Source: Corynebacterium sp. P3-F1
GTDB lineage: Bacteria > Actinomycetota > Actinomycetes > Mycobacteriales > Mycobacteriaceae
Length of the DNA: 64,000 nt
Reading direction: 5' to 3'
Assembly (NCBI RefSeq): GCF_030503635.1
Contig: NZ_CP129965.1
Location: 2,046,001 to 2,110,000 of the forward strand
Every line of letters starts with the position of its first letter. Position 1 is the stretch's first letter. The notes below the pieces were generated by a model, which was not told the DNA's origin, ran no database searches, and saw only the letters and a program-made list of their open reading frames with translations. The position numbers and the translations under genes were made by a program. Below, in pieces: positions 42,147 through 51,810 of this stretch.

Positions 42147-43706
42147 TTAACGCCCGGTGCTTTCCAGCGCGTTGTCGAAGCTCTCCTGCGGGTGGGCCAT
42201 GGCGTAGTCGAAGACCTGGTTGGCGCGGTCGAACTCGGCCTCGGACTTCGGGTTCGGCTTGGTGGCCAAAGACACGGCGACCATGGCGATCGTGGCGAAG
42301 ATGACGCCCGGCACCATCTCGTAGATGAGCTCGGAGGTTGCGGGGACGTACCCCCAGATGAGCACCGTGAGCGCACCGACGACCATTCCTGCCATTGCGC
42401 CCGGCGCGGTGAGACGGCGCCAGAACAGGGAGGCGACGACGACCGGGCCGAAGGCAGAACCGAAGCCTGCCCAAGCGAAGCCCACCAGTCCGAGAATGGT
42501 GTCGGACGGGTTGAGCGCCATCAGGATGGCCACGACCGCGACAAGGACGACCATCGCGCGGGATGCCACGAGCAGCGTGCGGCCGGACAGCTCCTTCTTA
42601 GTCAGGCCGCGGAAGAGGTCCTCGATCAGCGCGGAGGAGGTGACCAACAGCTGGGAGGACATCGTGGACATGATGGCTGCCAGCACAGCGGTGAGGACCA
42701 GCCCGGCGAACAGCGGGTGGAACAGGACATAGGTCATGTCCAGGAAGATCGTTTCAAAGCCTTCGCGGTCGGTGACGTAGTGCTCGGTCTGGCCGAAGAA
42801 GCTCGCACCGATGATCGCGGTGAACACCGCGCCGATGTAGCAGATGCCCACCCAAATCATGCCCGCGTTGCGTCCGGAGCGTGCCTCGGAGGGGCTGCGC
42901 AGTGCCATGAAGCGGGTGACAATGTGCGGCTGGCCCATGTAGCCGAAGCCCCACGCCAGATTGCCGATGATGGTGGCGGCGGAGACCCCTGCGAAGAAGT
43001 TGAAGAAAGTCGGGTTACCGTCCGGGTGGGGGCCGTACGGGTTATCCAGCGGGTAGGCGAAAATGTCACCGGGGTTGTCGATGGCGAACAGCGCCATGAC
43101 GGGCACGATGAGCAGAGCCGCGAACATGAGTATGCCCTGCGCGACGCCGGTGTAGGACACCGCGAAGAAACCGCCGATGAAGGTGTACAAAACGGTAATG
43201 ACACCGACGATCAGCATGCCCCACACGTAGTCGCCGCGGAAGGTCGACTCGAAGTAGCGTCCGCCGGCGACCATGCCGGAGGAAACGTAGAAGGTGAAGA
43301 AGAAGATGATGATCGCGGCGGCGATGATGCGCAGCGCTCGCGTCTGGTCGTGGGTGCGGTTCTCGAAGAAGCTCGGCAGCGTGATCGAGTTATTGGCCAC
43401 CTCGGAGTAGGCCCGCATGCGCGGTGCCACCCACTGCCAGTTAGCCCAGGCGCCGAGGAAGAGGCCGATGACGATCCACATCTCGCTCATTCCCGAGACG
43501 AACAGTGCGCCGGGCAGGCCCATTAGCAGCCAGCCGGACATGTCGGAAGCGCCGGCGGAAATTCCGGCGACGAACGGGGGCAAGTCGCGTCCACCGATGA
43601 CGTAGTCGCCGTAGTGGGTGGTCTTGCGCCATCCGTAGTACCCGATGGCAACCATCAATCCGAAGTAGATGACCACCGCAAGGATCATCCAGGTGCTCTC
43701 GGACAT
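42147..43706 (-). CDS. putP: Sodium/proline symporter PutP
   Basis: A 519-residue sodium:solute symporter (SSS family) with about 13 helices. The region ISAGASDMSGWLLMGLPGALF, in helices 2 and following, carries the PutP residues for sodium and proline (D and S of ASDMSGW correspond to D55 and S57 in E. coli PutP). SSQLLVTSSALIEDLFRG in helix 9 contains the second sodium-binding serines. AAGGAGATGCA precedes the ATG. It takes up proline as carbon source and osmoprotectant; a putP lies in the same neighbourhood, after a deaD-like gene, in C. glutamicum. Confidence 0.93.
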   Translation of the reverse strand: MSESTWMILAVVIYFGLMVAIGYYGWRKTTHYGDYVIGGRDLPPFVAGISAGASDMSGWLLMGLPGALFVSGMSEMWIVIGLFLGAWANWQWVAPRMRAYSEVANNSITLPSFFENRTHDQTRALRIIAAAIIIFFFTFYVSSGMVAGGRYFESTFRGDYVWGMLIVGVITVLYTFIGGFFAVSYTGVAQGILMFAALLIVPVMALFAIDNPGDIFAYPLDNPYGPHPDGNPTFFNFFAGVSAATIIGNLAWGFGYMGQPHIVTRFMALRSPSEARSGRNAGMIWVGICYIGAVFTAIIGASFFGQTEHYVTDREGFETIFLDMTYVLFHPLFAGLVLTAVLAAIMSTMSSQLLVTSSALIEDLFRGLTKKELSGRTLLVASRAMVVLVAVVAILMALNPSDTILGLVGFAWAGFGSAFGPVVVASLFWRRLTAPGAMAGMVVGALTVLIWGYVPATSELIYEMVPGVIFATIAMVAVSLATKPNPKSEAEFDRANQVFDYAMAHPQESFDNALESTGR

Positions 43707-43858
43707 TGCATCTCCTTTGCAGTTCTTACGGCCCGTAGCTGTGAAGGCTCGTGGTTGTCAGAAGCAACGGTTAAGAATAACGTACGGAAAGCACAGGGTG
43801 CGCAAGTGCACTTTTCGCTTGGGTGGTGGTGTAGCCCACCGGTGGTACAAAAGAGGTT

Positions 43859-46800
43859 ATGCCTGAATTCCTTGTGCACGGCCTGTGGCTTCCCGCCACG
43901 GGGCTCAACCTGTGGGTTGAGCGTGTGGAGGGGCACAAGATCCTCATGCCGTCGCAGGTGCCGGCAGGAACATTCCCGCCGGTGGTGGAGAATTTGCTGC
44001 GGGACTCTCAGTTCCGGCGCCGCGACAGCATCACGTTGCAGACCCCGCGGGGAAAGCAGGTGCAGTTGCGGGCACCCACCGCGGCATTCTCACCCGAGGA
44101 GACGGTCGCGTTTTTGAGCAATATCGCGCTTCTTGACGACGCATCCCCCGCCGCCACCTCCGCCCAGCGCGAGTCGATCGCACCGGACCTGTACTGGATT
44201 ATCCGCTTGTACACGGGGCTGACCCGATTCGTCCGCGCGGGACGGGTGAGCATCCGGGTCCGCCCGGCGGACGGCATGTGGTTCCCCGAGTGGCAGCTGG
44301 GCACCGGTCTGGAAGAGCGCGGCTGGTTGGCATCCATGGTGGCGGCGGCGCCCGGCGTGATCACCGCGAATAACCTGAACGTGGCTGAGGACGTGGCCAC
44401 CACGCTCGTCCACTGGATCGCCAGCGCGCACCTGTCGCACCTGAAGGACCAGACACGTGCGTACCCGTGGCACGATTTCGCCGATGCTCTGCTGAATTCG
44501 CAGCCGTTACGACGCGGCGGGTCAAGCGTGTCCAAACAGATCGCGCACTGGAACGGCTCTATTACGGCGGTGAATGTGCAGCTGGTCTTCATCGTGGAAG
44601 AGCCGGCGGACCCGGTGCAGATGGCCGAGGACGCCGATCCGGCCGGGGCCATGCTCAGCGAGCTGGCGGATACCACCGGTTCCGGCACCGGCGCGCCCGC
44701 GGACCCCGCGAAGGTGCAGTGGCCGGTGCGCGCCCAGGTCCGCGCCGGGACGGACGCGCCCCGCCCAATCCACCTGGACGAGGTCGATGTGGCCACGCTG
44801 TCCAGTCTGCGCGACCAGCTCCGCCGCGCAGTCGAGGTGACCGATTTGGTGGACCCGGAATCCCACCCACGTCTGCCGCAGACACCGCTGACCACCCGCG
44901 ACGGTGACTGGGACGCCTATCTGAGCACAGACGAGCTGATGCAGCTGGTGGCCCGCGATGCCACTCGGCTGCAGATGAAGGGCATCACCGTCATGCTGCC
45001 GCGGTCCTGGCAGCGGATGGAGACCACGGCCAAGCTCACCGTCGGCTCGCAAGATGACGGCGCGGACGGCGCCACGAGCCGACGGTTCGGGTTCGAGCAG
45101 TTGATCTCCTACGACTGGTCGATCTCCGTCGGCGACACCGAGTTGACCCAGGAGGAGATGCGGCAGCTGGTCGATTCCAAGTCAGGGTTGATCCAGCTGC
45201 GCGGGCAATGGGTGATGGCGGACGCGCGCTCGTTGGCCAAATCCCGCAAATATATTGAGTCCCTGTCCGAAAAGGAAGTGGACGAAGGCGTCATCACCGC
45301 CGAGGAGCTGCGCCAGTTGGCGCTTGAGGCGGCTGCGGAATCGGAAGGTGGAGCACTAGAAATCGCCGGCGACGTGGATTCGCCGGCGTGGATGGACGCG
45401 CTCATCGGCGGGACGGACCGTCCTGCGCCGGAGCGCCAGCCCATCCCGGACACAGTGGCGGCGGAACTGCGCGATTATCAGCGCCGTGGCGTGGACTGGC
45501 TGTACTTCATGTCCCGTAACCAGCTCGGCGCGGTGCTCGCCGACGATATGGGACTGGGTAAGACACTTCAACTGCTCGCCCTGCTCGCCGTCGAGGAGGA
45601 GACAGGGCTGAAGACTGGACCCACTCTCGTCGTGGCACCTACGTCGGTGGTGGGTAACTGGGCCCGCGAGGCAGCGCGCTTCGTTCCCGGCTTACGCGTC
45701 GGGGTGCATCACGGCCAAGGCCGTCTCAAAGGCGACGCGCTCATCGAGGAGATCGGTCAGCTGGATGTGTTGATCACCTCCTACGGTGTGGTCACCCGCG
45801 ACTACAAGCAATTGGGGCTTGTCGAATGGGACCACGTGGTGCTCGATGAGGCGCAGGCGATCAAGAACGCGTCCACGAGGGCATCGCAAAGCGTGCGTGC
45901 GATCGGTGCGCGCCACCGCATCGCGCTGACGGGCACCCCTGTGGAAAACCGCTTGGCAGAATTGCGCAGCCTCCTCGACTTCGTCAACCCCGGCATGCTG
46001 GGTTCGCAGAGCTTCTTCCGCAACCACTTCGCCAAAGTGATTGAGACGCGCTGGGACGAAAAGCTTGCCGATGAGATGCAGGAGCACCTTCAACGCCTCA
46101 CCGCGCCGTTCGTGCTGCGCAGGCTGAAGACGGACCCGGCAATCATCTCCGACCTGCCGGAGAAGAGCGAACAAGTGGTCACCGTCGACATGACCGACGA
46201 ACAAGCCGCGCTCTACACCGCTCTCGTCGAATCGATGCAGAAGGAACTCGAACAGCGCACCGGAATGGCGCGAAAAGGTCTCGTGCTGTCGACCATCACG
46301 CGTATCAAGCAGATCTGCAACCACCCCGCGCACTTCCTCGGCGACGGTTCGCCCGTGGCCATCAAAGGAAAGCACCGCTCGGGCAAGGTGGAGAAACTTG
46401 TGCAGCTAATCGACGAAGCCGTGGAGACCGACCAGCGCGTCCTGGTCTTCACCCAGTACAAGGCTTTCGGCGACATTCTCCAGCCGTACCTGAGCGACCG
46501 GCTGGGCCAGACTATTCCGTTCCTGCACGGCGGGGTGTCCAAGACTGCCCGCGACGCCATGGTGGATGATTTCCAGGACGCGAACGGCCCCCGCGCGATG
46601 ATTCTCTCTCTGCGCGCAGGCGGCACCGGCCTGAACCTCACCGCCGCGTCCATGGTGATCCACATGGATCGCTGGTGGAACCCTGCGGTAGAGAATCAGG
46701 CCACGGACCGCGCGTTCCGCATCGGCCAGGACAAGAACGTGCAGGTGCACAAGATGATCACTCGAGGCACGATGGAGGAATCCATCCAGGACATTCTTGA

Positions 46801-46909
46801 CGGCAAACTGCAGCTCGCCGGCGCCGTCGTGGGGGAGGGCGAAGGCTGGATCACCGAGCTGGACACAGAGGACCTGGCAACACTCATGAGCTACCGGACA
46901 AGCGAGTAG
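43859..46909 (+). CDS. SNF2-family helicase with N-terminal SNF2-associated domain
   Basis: A 1016-residue Swi2/Snf2 ATPase. The first 450 residues form the bacterial SNF2-associated region (DUF3670 type, with GFEQLISYDWSISVGDTELTQEEMRQL). The motor follows: ADDMGLGKTLQ (I), VLDEAQAIKN (II, DEAQ), LTGTPVENRL (III), SLRAGGTGLNLTAAS (V) and QATDRAFRIGQDKNV (VI). Such proteins remodel protein-DNA or RNA polymerase complexes. It is followed 15 nt later by a SWIM zinc-finger gene, a pairing repeated in many Actinobacteria, so both probably act in one complex. Confidence 0.9.
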   Translation: MPEFLVHGLWLPATGLNLWVERVEGHKILMPSQVPAGTFPPVVENLLRDSQFRRRDSITLQTPRGKQVQLRAPTAAFSPEETVAFLSNIALLDDASPAATSAQRESIAPDLYWIIRLYTGLTRFVRAGRVSIRVRPADGMWFPEWQLGTGLEERGWLASMVAAAPGVITANNLNVAEDVATTLVHWIASAHLSHLKDQTRAYPWHDFADALLNSQPLRRGGSSVSKQIAHWNGSITAVNVQLVFIVEEPADPVQMAEDADPAGAMLSELADTTGSGTGAPADPAKVQWPVRAQVRAGTDAPRPIHLDEVDVATLSSLRDQLRRAVEVTDLVDPESHPRLPQTPLTTRDGDWDAYLSTDELMQLVARDATRLQMKGITVMLPRSWQRMETTAKLTVGSQDDGADGATSRRFGFEQLISYDWSISVGDTELTQEEMRQLVDSKSGLIQLRGQWVMADARSLAKSRKYIESLSEKEVDEGVITAEELRQLALEAAAESEGGALEIAGDVDSPAWMDALIGGTDRPAPERQPIPDTVAAELRDYQRRGVDWLYFMSRNQLGAVLADDMGLGKTLQLLALLAVEEETGLKTGPTLVVAPTSVVGNWAREAARFVPGLRVGVHHGQGRLKGDALIEEIGQLDVLITSYGVVTRDYKQLGLVEWDHVVLDEAQAIKNASTRASQSVRAIGARHRIALTGTPVENRLAELRSLLDFVNPGMLGSQSFFRNHFAKVIETRWDEKLADEMQEHLQRLTAPFVLRRLKTDPAIISDLPEKSEQVVTVDMTDEQAALYTALVESMQKELEQRTGMARKGLVLSTITRIKQICNHPAHFLGDGSPVAIKGKHRSGKVEKLVQLIDEAVETDQRVLVFTQYKAFGDILQPYLSDRLGQTIPFLHGGVSKTARDAMVDDFQDANGPRAMILSLRAGGTGLNLTAASMVIHMDRWWNPAVENQATDRAFRIGQDKNVQVHKMITRGTMEESIQDILDGKLQLAGAVVGEGEGWITELDTEDLATLMSYRTSE

Positions 46910-46923
46910 GGGAGGGATAGAGC

Positions 46924-47748
46924 ATGCCGCGCCCGAAGCTGGACAACGTCACCTGGGTCAATTTCGCCGCCCGCCAGAAGGTGGGAAGTGCCGCGGAGAC
47001 AACGACGCCGAACGACGCCTCCGAGACCGCCCGCTCGCAGATTCTGCGCTACAACGAGGCGGCGCGAACGATTTACCGTGCGGCGGTTCAGGGCACAGAC
47101 CAGGGGCGTTTCTCCCGCGGCCGCAATTACGCCGACCAAGACAATGTGCTGGAGGTGCGCCCCGAGAACGGCCGCTTCACCGCGACGATCGCTGGTTCCC
47201 AGAACGAGCCTTTCACCACCCTGGTCATCCTTCCGTATCGGGACTCCGCGACCATCCGCGAAGCGCTGGGCATTATGGCGCACAATGCCAACGCCCTCGC
47301 CGAGGTCCGCAACGGTATCTTCAGCCGCGAACTGCTCGACTGCCTCTTCGCCGCCGAAGACGAGAAGATCCGCTTCCGCTGCGACTGCCCGGACGACTCC
47401 CGTGTGTGCAAGCACGGTGTCGCCGCAGCCATCAAAGCAGCCGAGCTTATCGACGCCGACCCGACCCTCCTTTTCCGCCTCCGCAACCTCGACCTGAATA
47501 CCCTGGAGAGGCAGCTCCGCGAGTCCGCCGGCGAGAGAGCGAAGGAATCGGCCCGGGAAGGCTCCGAGTTCTTCTGGGAGGGCCATGTACTCCCGAACCT
47601 GCCGGAGCCGAAGATCGCCCCGATGATCGAGGACTCCGACCTGGACCTGCTGCACAAGGCGATGCAGACCATCTCATTCACCAACATCGATCAGCTGCGT
47701 GCCGTCTCCGATCTGGAAGACCTGTACGACGAGCTGACCCGCAGGTGA
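46924..47748 (+). CDS. SWIM zinc-finger protein, partner of the SNF2 helicase
   Basis: 274 residues with a SWIM motif FRCDCPDDSRVCKHGVAAAI (C-x-C-xn-C-x-H) at about 153-172. The N-terminal half (NVTWVNFAARQKVG ... QGRFSRGRNYADQDNVLEVRPENGRFTATI) is the usual lead-in of SWIM proteins encoded beside SNF2 genes, with the reading 'RGRxYaxxgxV'. SWIM domains bind DNA or protein. GGGAGGG precedes the ATG. Confidence 0.85.
   Translation: MPRPKLDNVTWVNFAARQKVGSAAETTTPNDASETARSQILRYNEAARTIYRAAVQGTDQGRFSRGRNYADQDNVLEVRPENGRFTATIAGSQNEPFTTLVILPYRDSATIREALGIMAHNANALAEVRNGIFSRELLDCLFAAEDEKIRFRCDCPDDSRVCKHGVAAAIKAAELIDADPTLLFRLRNLDLNTLERQLRESAGERAKESAREGSEFFWEGHVLPNLPEPKIAPMIEDSDLDLLHKAMQTISFTNIDQLRAVSDLEDLYDELTRR
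47445..47455 (-). repeat. Copy 14 of the CGTCGATAAGC word
   Basis: Within the SWIM gene; the coding strand reads E-L-I-D-A with leucine codon CTT. It is the last exact copy in the window. Confidence 0.7.
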
Positions 47749-47818
47749 GCGAACACACGTTTGCCCGTGTTCCCCCACCTCAACGCCGTGGTTCACACTG
47801 GCTGGTACTACTGAAGCC

Positions 47819-49045
47819 ATGACCTTGAGCCCGCATCCCGGACAACCCGATCCGCGCCACGTGACGTTCATCCACAGCTCCGATTTCCAGCTGGGCATGA
47901 CGCGCTGGTTCTTGGACGATGACGCGCAATCGCGTTTCGACGATTCACGGCTCCGCGCCATTTCCCGTCTCGGCGATGTGGCTAAGGAGACCGGCGCCGA
48001 GTTCATCGTCGTCGCCGGCGATGTCTTTGACGCGAATGCCCTGAAGGCCCAGACCATGGACCGCGCGTTGGATGCCCTGGACGCTCTGCCGGTGCCGGTC
48101 TACCTCTTGCCGGGCAACCACGATGCGCTGTTGCCGGGCGCTGCCCTGGAGCGCGCCGGGCAGCGCTCGAATATCTCGGTGCTCGGGGATTTCGCCCCCG
48201 TCGAGGTCCGTCCCGGGGTGGAGTTAGTTGGCGCACCGCTGTTGGCCCGCTACGCCACCGAGGATCTCGCCGCGAAAGCACTGGACGGATTGGAGCCGAC
48301 CGATGCGATCCGCATTCTCGTCGCTCACGGCCAGTGCGAGGACCGGAGCGGAGGGGAAAAGCCCGACGTGATCGACCTGTCCGGCCTAGAAACGGCGCTG
48401 GCCGCCGGCGTGATCGACTACGTGGCGATGGGTGACACCCACTCCGCGGGACCGATCGGTACCACCGGCCGCGTGTGGTTCTCCGGCGCGCCCGAGGTCA
48501 CCGACTTCCACGACCGGCGCGAGGGCGTGGAAGGCGGCGAGGTCAACTCGGGCAAGGCTCTTGTCGTGAACGTGGATAAGCGCTCTGCCCGTGAGTCGGA
48601 TGTGGACGTGGATGAGCGCACCGTAGGCGAGTGGACCTTCGATGCCCTGCACTTCGAGGTCGCCGACGCCGCCGATGTGGAGGATCTGTTGGCTGAGCTC
48701 GACGCGTACCCGGAAAAGACCCGCACCGTGGTGAAATACTCCATTTCCGGCACGCTCGGCCTCGAGGCGTCGCGCGCGCTCGAAGAGGGGATCGCGGCGA
48801 AGGAGAACTCTTTTGGTGCCTTGTACGAACGGGAGCGGCTCATGGACCTCCATCTCGAACCCAGCGACGAGGAGCTGGCTAACCTCCCCCTGACCGGCTA
48901 CGCGCGCGATGCGATGGCGGCTCTGCTGGATATGGCAGCCACCCCTGTCGGGTCCGCTGGGTCCGCTGCCGGGTCCGGATCCGGAGCTGCGACCGCCCGC
49001 GATGCCGTCAACCTGCTGTTCCGCCTGAGCAAGGAGCCGAAATAA
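47819..49045 (+). CDS. Mre11/SbcD-like metallophosphoesterase (Rv1277 type)
   Basis: A 408-residue calcineurin-like phosphoesterase, probably a DNA exonuclease subunit. The metal motifs are FIHSSDFQLG (the usual D-x-H reads D-x-Q), VVAGDVFD, PGNHDAL, LVAHGQ and AMGDTHSAG. The C-terminal part (about 270-400) would contact the partner ATPase. It shares TAATG with the next gene. In M. tuberculosis the same pair is Rv1277-Rv1278. It differs from the canonical SbcCD pair of nucleoid-wide use and may handle a particular DNA end structure; the D-x-Q change is discussed separately. Confidence 0.82.
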   Translation: MTLSPHPGQPDPRHVTFIHSSDFQLGMTRWFLDDDAQSRFDDSRLRAISRLGDVAKETGAEFIVVAGDVFDANALKAQTMDRALDALDALPVPVYLLPGNHDALLPGAALERAGQRSNISVLGDFAPVEVRPGVELVGAPLLARYATEDLAAKALDGLEPTDAIRILVAHGQCEDRSGGEKPDVIDLSGLETALAAGVIDYVAMGDTHSAGPIGTTGRVWFSGAPEVTDFHDRREGVEGGEVNSGKALVVNVDKRSARESDVDVDERTVGEWTFDALHFEVADAADVEDLLAELDAYPEKTRTVVKYSISGTLGLEASRALEEGIAAKENSFGALYERERLMDLHLEPSDEELANLPLTGYARDAMAALLDMAATPVGSAGSAAGSGSGAATARDAVNLLFRLSKEPK

Positions 49046-51738
49046 TGCGCATCCACTCCCTGATCATCGACAATGTCCGCGCGGTGGAGCACCTCGAGCT
49101 CACCGACCTTCCGGACACCGGCGTCATCCTCATTCACGGCGACAACGAGGCAGGCAAATCCACGATCCTCGACGCACTCGATGCCGTGTTGACCGTCAAG
49201 CACGACTCCTCCGCCGCCAAGATCCGCGCGTTGTACCCCATCGGCCGAGACGAGCAGCCGGAGGTCACGCTCGGCGCCACCATCGGCCCCTACACGTTCA
49301 CCATGCACAAGCGCTTCGGCAAAGGCGCGAAAGGCAAAGCTGAACTGTCCATCACAGCACCTCGCCGCGAGGCGCTGACAGGGGAGCAGGCCCACAACCG
49401 GCTGAATGAGATCCTCGCCGAGCACGTCGACCAGGAGCTTTTTGACGCACTTTTTCTCCGCCAAGGTGCCTTCACCGAGACCATTGAAGCCGCCGGCATC
49501 CCGTCGTTCACCCGGGCTCTAGAGGCATCCGGTGAGGGCGGAGGTGCCAGCAGCGGCGCAAGCACCTCGTCCGAGAGCGTGCACGAGGACTCCGCCCTGA
49601 TGCAGCGGGTGGAAGCTGAATACAGCAGGTACTTCACTGCGAAAGGCAACGACAAGCAGATCCTCACCAACGCGGACAAGGCAGTGTCCGTAGCCGAAGA
49701 GGCTATGGGCGAGGCGGAGGCGAACCTCGAGTCTTACGAGCGCGACGTGGATGAATTCGCGCAGTGTGAAACCGCGATGACGGACATTGAGGCGGAGCTG
49801 CCGTCCGCCGAGGAGGAGTTGGCGGAACGGGAGGAAGAAGTGGCCGCTGCCGCCGAGCTGGCCGGCAAACTCGCCGCCGCCCAAGAGCGGGCAACCCGCG
49901 CCGCTATCGATGTCGAGCGTGCCGCTGAGGACCTGGAACGCCGCACTGCCCTGATCGCTCGCGTGGAGGAGGTCGACGCCGAACTCGCCGCCGTCGCCGA
50001 GGAGCTCGAACCCGCCAGAGAACGCACCCGCGTGGAAGCCGAGGCACTCGCCGTGAAGGAGAAGGCCCACGAGCAGGCCCGCGACAAGGAGACCGCCGCC
50101 CGCGAGAATCTCGCCGCCGCGGAGAAGACGCTCGCCGCTGCCCAAGCCGCATTGCGCCTCAACGACTTGGCCGACACCGTTTCACGCCTCGACGAGGCCG
50201 ACGCCGACATCGCCCGTCTGCGCGACACTGTCCCGGAGCGCCCCGTTACCGACGACGATGTCCGGGCCTTGGAGTCCGCCGCGAACGAAGTGGCCCTTCA
50301 GCGCCGGCTCCGCGATGCCACCGCCGCGCGTGTGGACGCCGCGGCTCCGAACGGCACGATCATCGGCGTCGACGGTACCGACCACGAGATTGATGAGGAA
50401 GGGGAGTCCATCGCGCTGCACCACGGCACCGAGCTGACCATTGGCGAGGTCACCTTGACCTATCGCGCCGCCGCTGACACCGACACGGCCTCGGACGCCG
50501 TGCGTGAGGCCGAAGCAGAGCTTGCCCGCCTGACCGAGTCGATCGGGTGCGGCGATGTCGCGGATGCCCGCGCAATGCGCGATGCCCACCGTGATGTCGC
50601 TGCGTCCTTGACTGCCGCCCGCGACCGGCGCCGTGAAGTGCTCCGCGGACGCGATGCCGACGAGGTGCGCCACGAGCACGCCCGGCTGGCCGAGCTCGCC
50701 GAGCAGCATGCCGGCTCTACCGATTCCACCGACTCCGCCGAAGCGCCCCTCGACTCCGCCGAGACTGCCGTCAATACCGCTCGCGCGGAAGCGGAGGAGG
50801 CCGCTCAGGCTGTCCACGACCTGGCCCTTGAGCTGGTGCAGCTGCGCACCAAGCCCGAGCACGCGAAGCTCGTGGCGCTCGAGGCCCGTGTCGCTGGCCT
50901 GACATCCACAGCACAAGGTGCCCGCGCCGACCTCGCCGCCGCCCGCGAGAAGAGCAGCGACGACGCAATGTCCGCCGCCCGCGATGCTGCCGTAGCCGCC
51001 AGTGACAGGGCTGCAGCCGAGGCCTCCGCTATCGCTGCGGAGGTTGAGCAGGCGGACCCGAAGCAGGCTGAAAATCTCCGGGACGGTGCACGAAACCGAG
51101 TGGACAACCTGGCAAAGCGCTACAACACCGCGCGCGACCGTCGCCTCCAGCTCGAGTCCCGCGTTCGCAGCGCGGAAGGGGAAGGCGAAAAGCTCGATGC
51201 CGCCCGCTCCGCTCTCGAGGTGGCCCGCGTGGGGCGGGACAGACTGCGTAGGAAAGCGGATGCTGCGAAGCTGCTTCACTCGACGCTCGTCGCGCACCGG
51301 GATGCGGCCCGGGCGAAGTACGCCGCTCCGTTCGCGCAATCCCTGCAGCGCTACGCCAGCCAGATCTTCGGGCCGGGGACCGAGTTCACTCTTGATGATG
51401 CTTTGCGTGTCCAAGCCCGCACCGTCGGCGGTACGACCGTCGACCTGCCTCAGCTGTCGGGCGGCGCCAAAGAGCAGATGGCCCTGTTGACTCGATTCGC
51501 CATCGCCGACATGGTCGCCGGCGGACAGTCCGGGCAATCCCCCGATACTGGTGTCCCCGTCGTTGTCGACGATGCTCTCGGGGCCACCGATCCGCAGCGT
51601 TTGGCTCTTATGAATGCGCTGTTCTCCCAGGTGGGTGAGAACTCTCAGGTATTCGTGCTCACGTGCTTCCCCCAACGCTTCGACCGCGTCGCCGCCGCGA
51701 GGAGCGCGTCCATCCAGGAGCTCAAGACCCGCCGCTGA
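49045..51738 (+). CDS. SMC/Rad50-like ATPase, partner of the Mre11-like protein (Rv1278 type)
   Basis: An 897-residue AAA ATPase with an SMC-like plan. Walker A is IHGDNEAGKSTILDALDAV (near residue 30); long Ala/Glu/Arg-rich coiled coils run from about 190 to 380 and 570 to 780; the signature LSGGAKEQMALLTRFAIADM and Walker B VPVVVDDALGATDP lie near the C-terminus. No C-x-x-C zinc hook is visible at the coil tip; instead a small beta-rich insertion (NGTIIGVDGTDHEIDEEGESIAL) interrupts the coils, as in YhaN-type proteins. It starts one base inside the preceding stop. Confidence 0.85.
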   Translation: MRIHSLIIDNVRAVEHLELTDLPDTGVILIHGDNEAGKSTILDALDAVLTVKHDSSAAKIRALYPIGRDEQPEVTLGATIGPYTFTMHKRFGKGAKGKAELSITAPRREALTGEQAHNRLNEILAEHVDQELFDALFLRQGAFTETIEAAGIPSFTRALEASGEGGGASSGASTSSESVHEDSALMQRVEAEYSRYFTAKGNDKQILTNADKAVSVAEEAMGEAEANLESYERDVDEFAQCETAMTDIEAELPSAEEELAEREEEVAAAAELAGKLAAAQERATRAAIDVERAAEDLERRTALIARVEEVDAELAAVAEELEPARERTRVEAEALAVKEKAHEQARDKETAARENLAAAEKTLAAAQAALRLNDLADTVSRLDEADADIARLRDTVPERPVTDDDVRALESAANEVALQRRLRDATAARVDAAAPNGTIIGVDGTDHEIDEEGESIALHHGTELTIGEVTLTYRAAADTDTASDAVREAEAELARLTESIGCGDVADARAMRDAHRDVAASLTAARDRRREVLRGRDADEVRHEHARLAELAEQHAGSTDSTDSAEAPLDSAETAVNTARAEAEEAAQAVHDLALELVQLRTKPEHAKLVALEARVAGLTSTAQGARADLAAAREKSSDDAMSAARDAAVAASDRAAAEASAIAAEVEQADPKQAENLRDGARNRVDNLAKRYNTARDRRLQLESRVRSAEGEGEKLDAARSALEVARVGRDRLRRKADAAKLLHSTLVAHRDAARAKYAAPFAQSLQRYASQIFGPGTEFTLDDALRVQARTVGGTTVDLPQLSGGAKEQMALLTRFAIADMVAGGQSGQSPDTGVPVVVDDALGATDPQRLALMNALFSQVGENSQVFVLTCFPQRFDRVAAARSASIQELKTRR

Positions 51739-51797
51739 ACGTGCCCGCGCGACACATGATTGTCGGCGACTGTTTCGCTGGCTCCACCTGCGTTGAG

Positions 51798-51803
51798 TAA
51801 CCT
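51798..51803 (+). promoter_or_regulatory. -10 box of the marR-like gene, leaderless
   Basis: TAACCT, 7 nt before ATG 51811; it favours this start over the longer open frame from 51760. Confidence 0.45.
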
Positions 51804-51810
51804 CAGCTTC

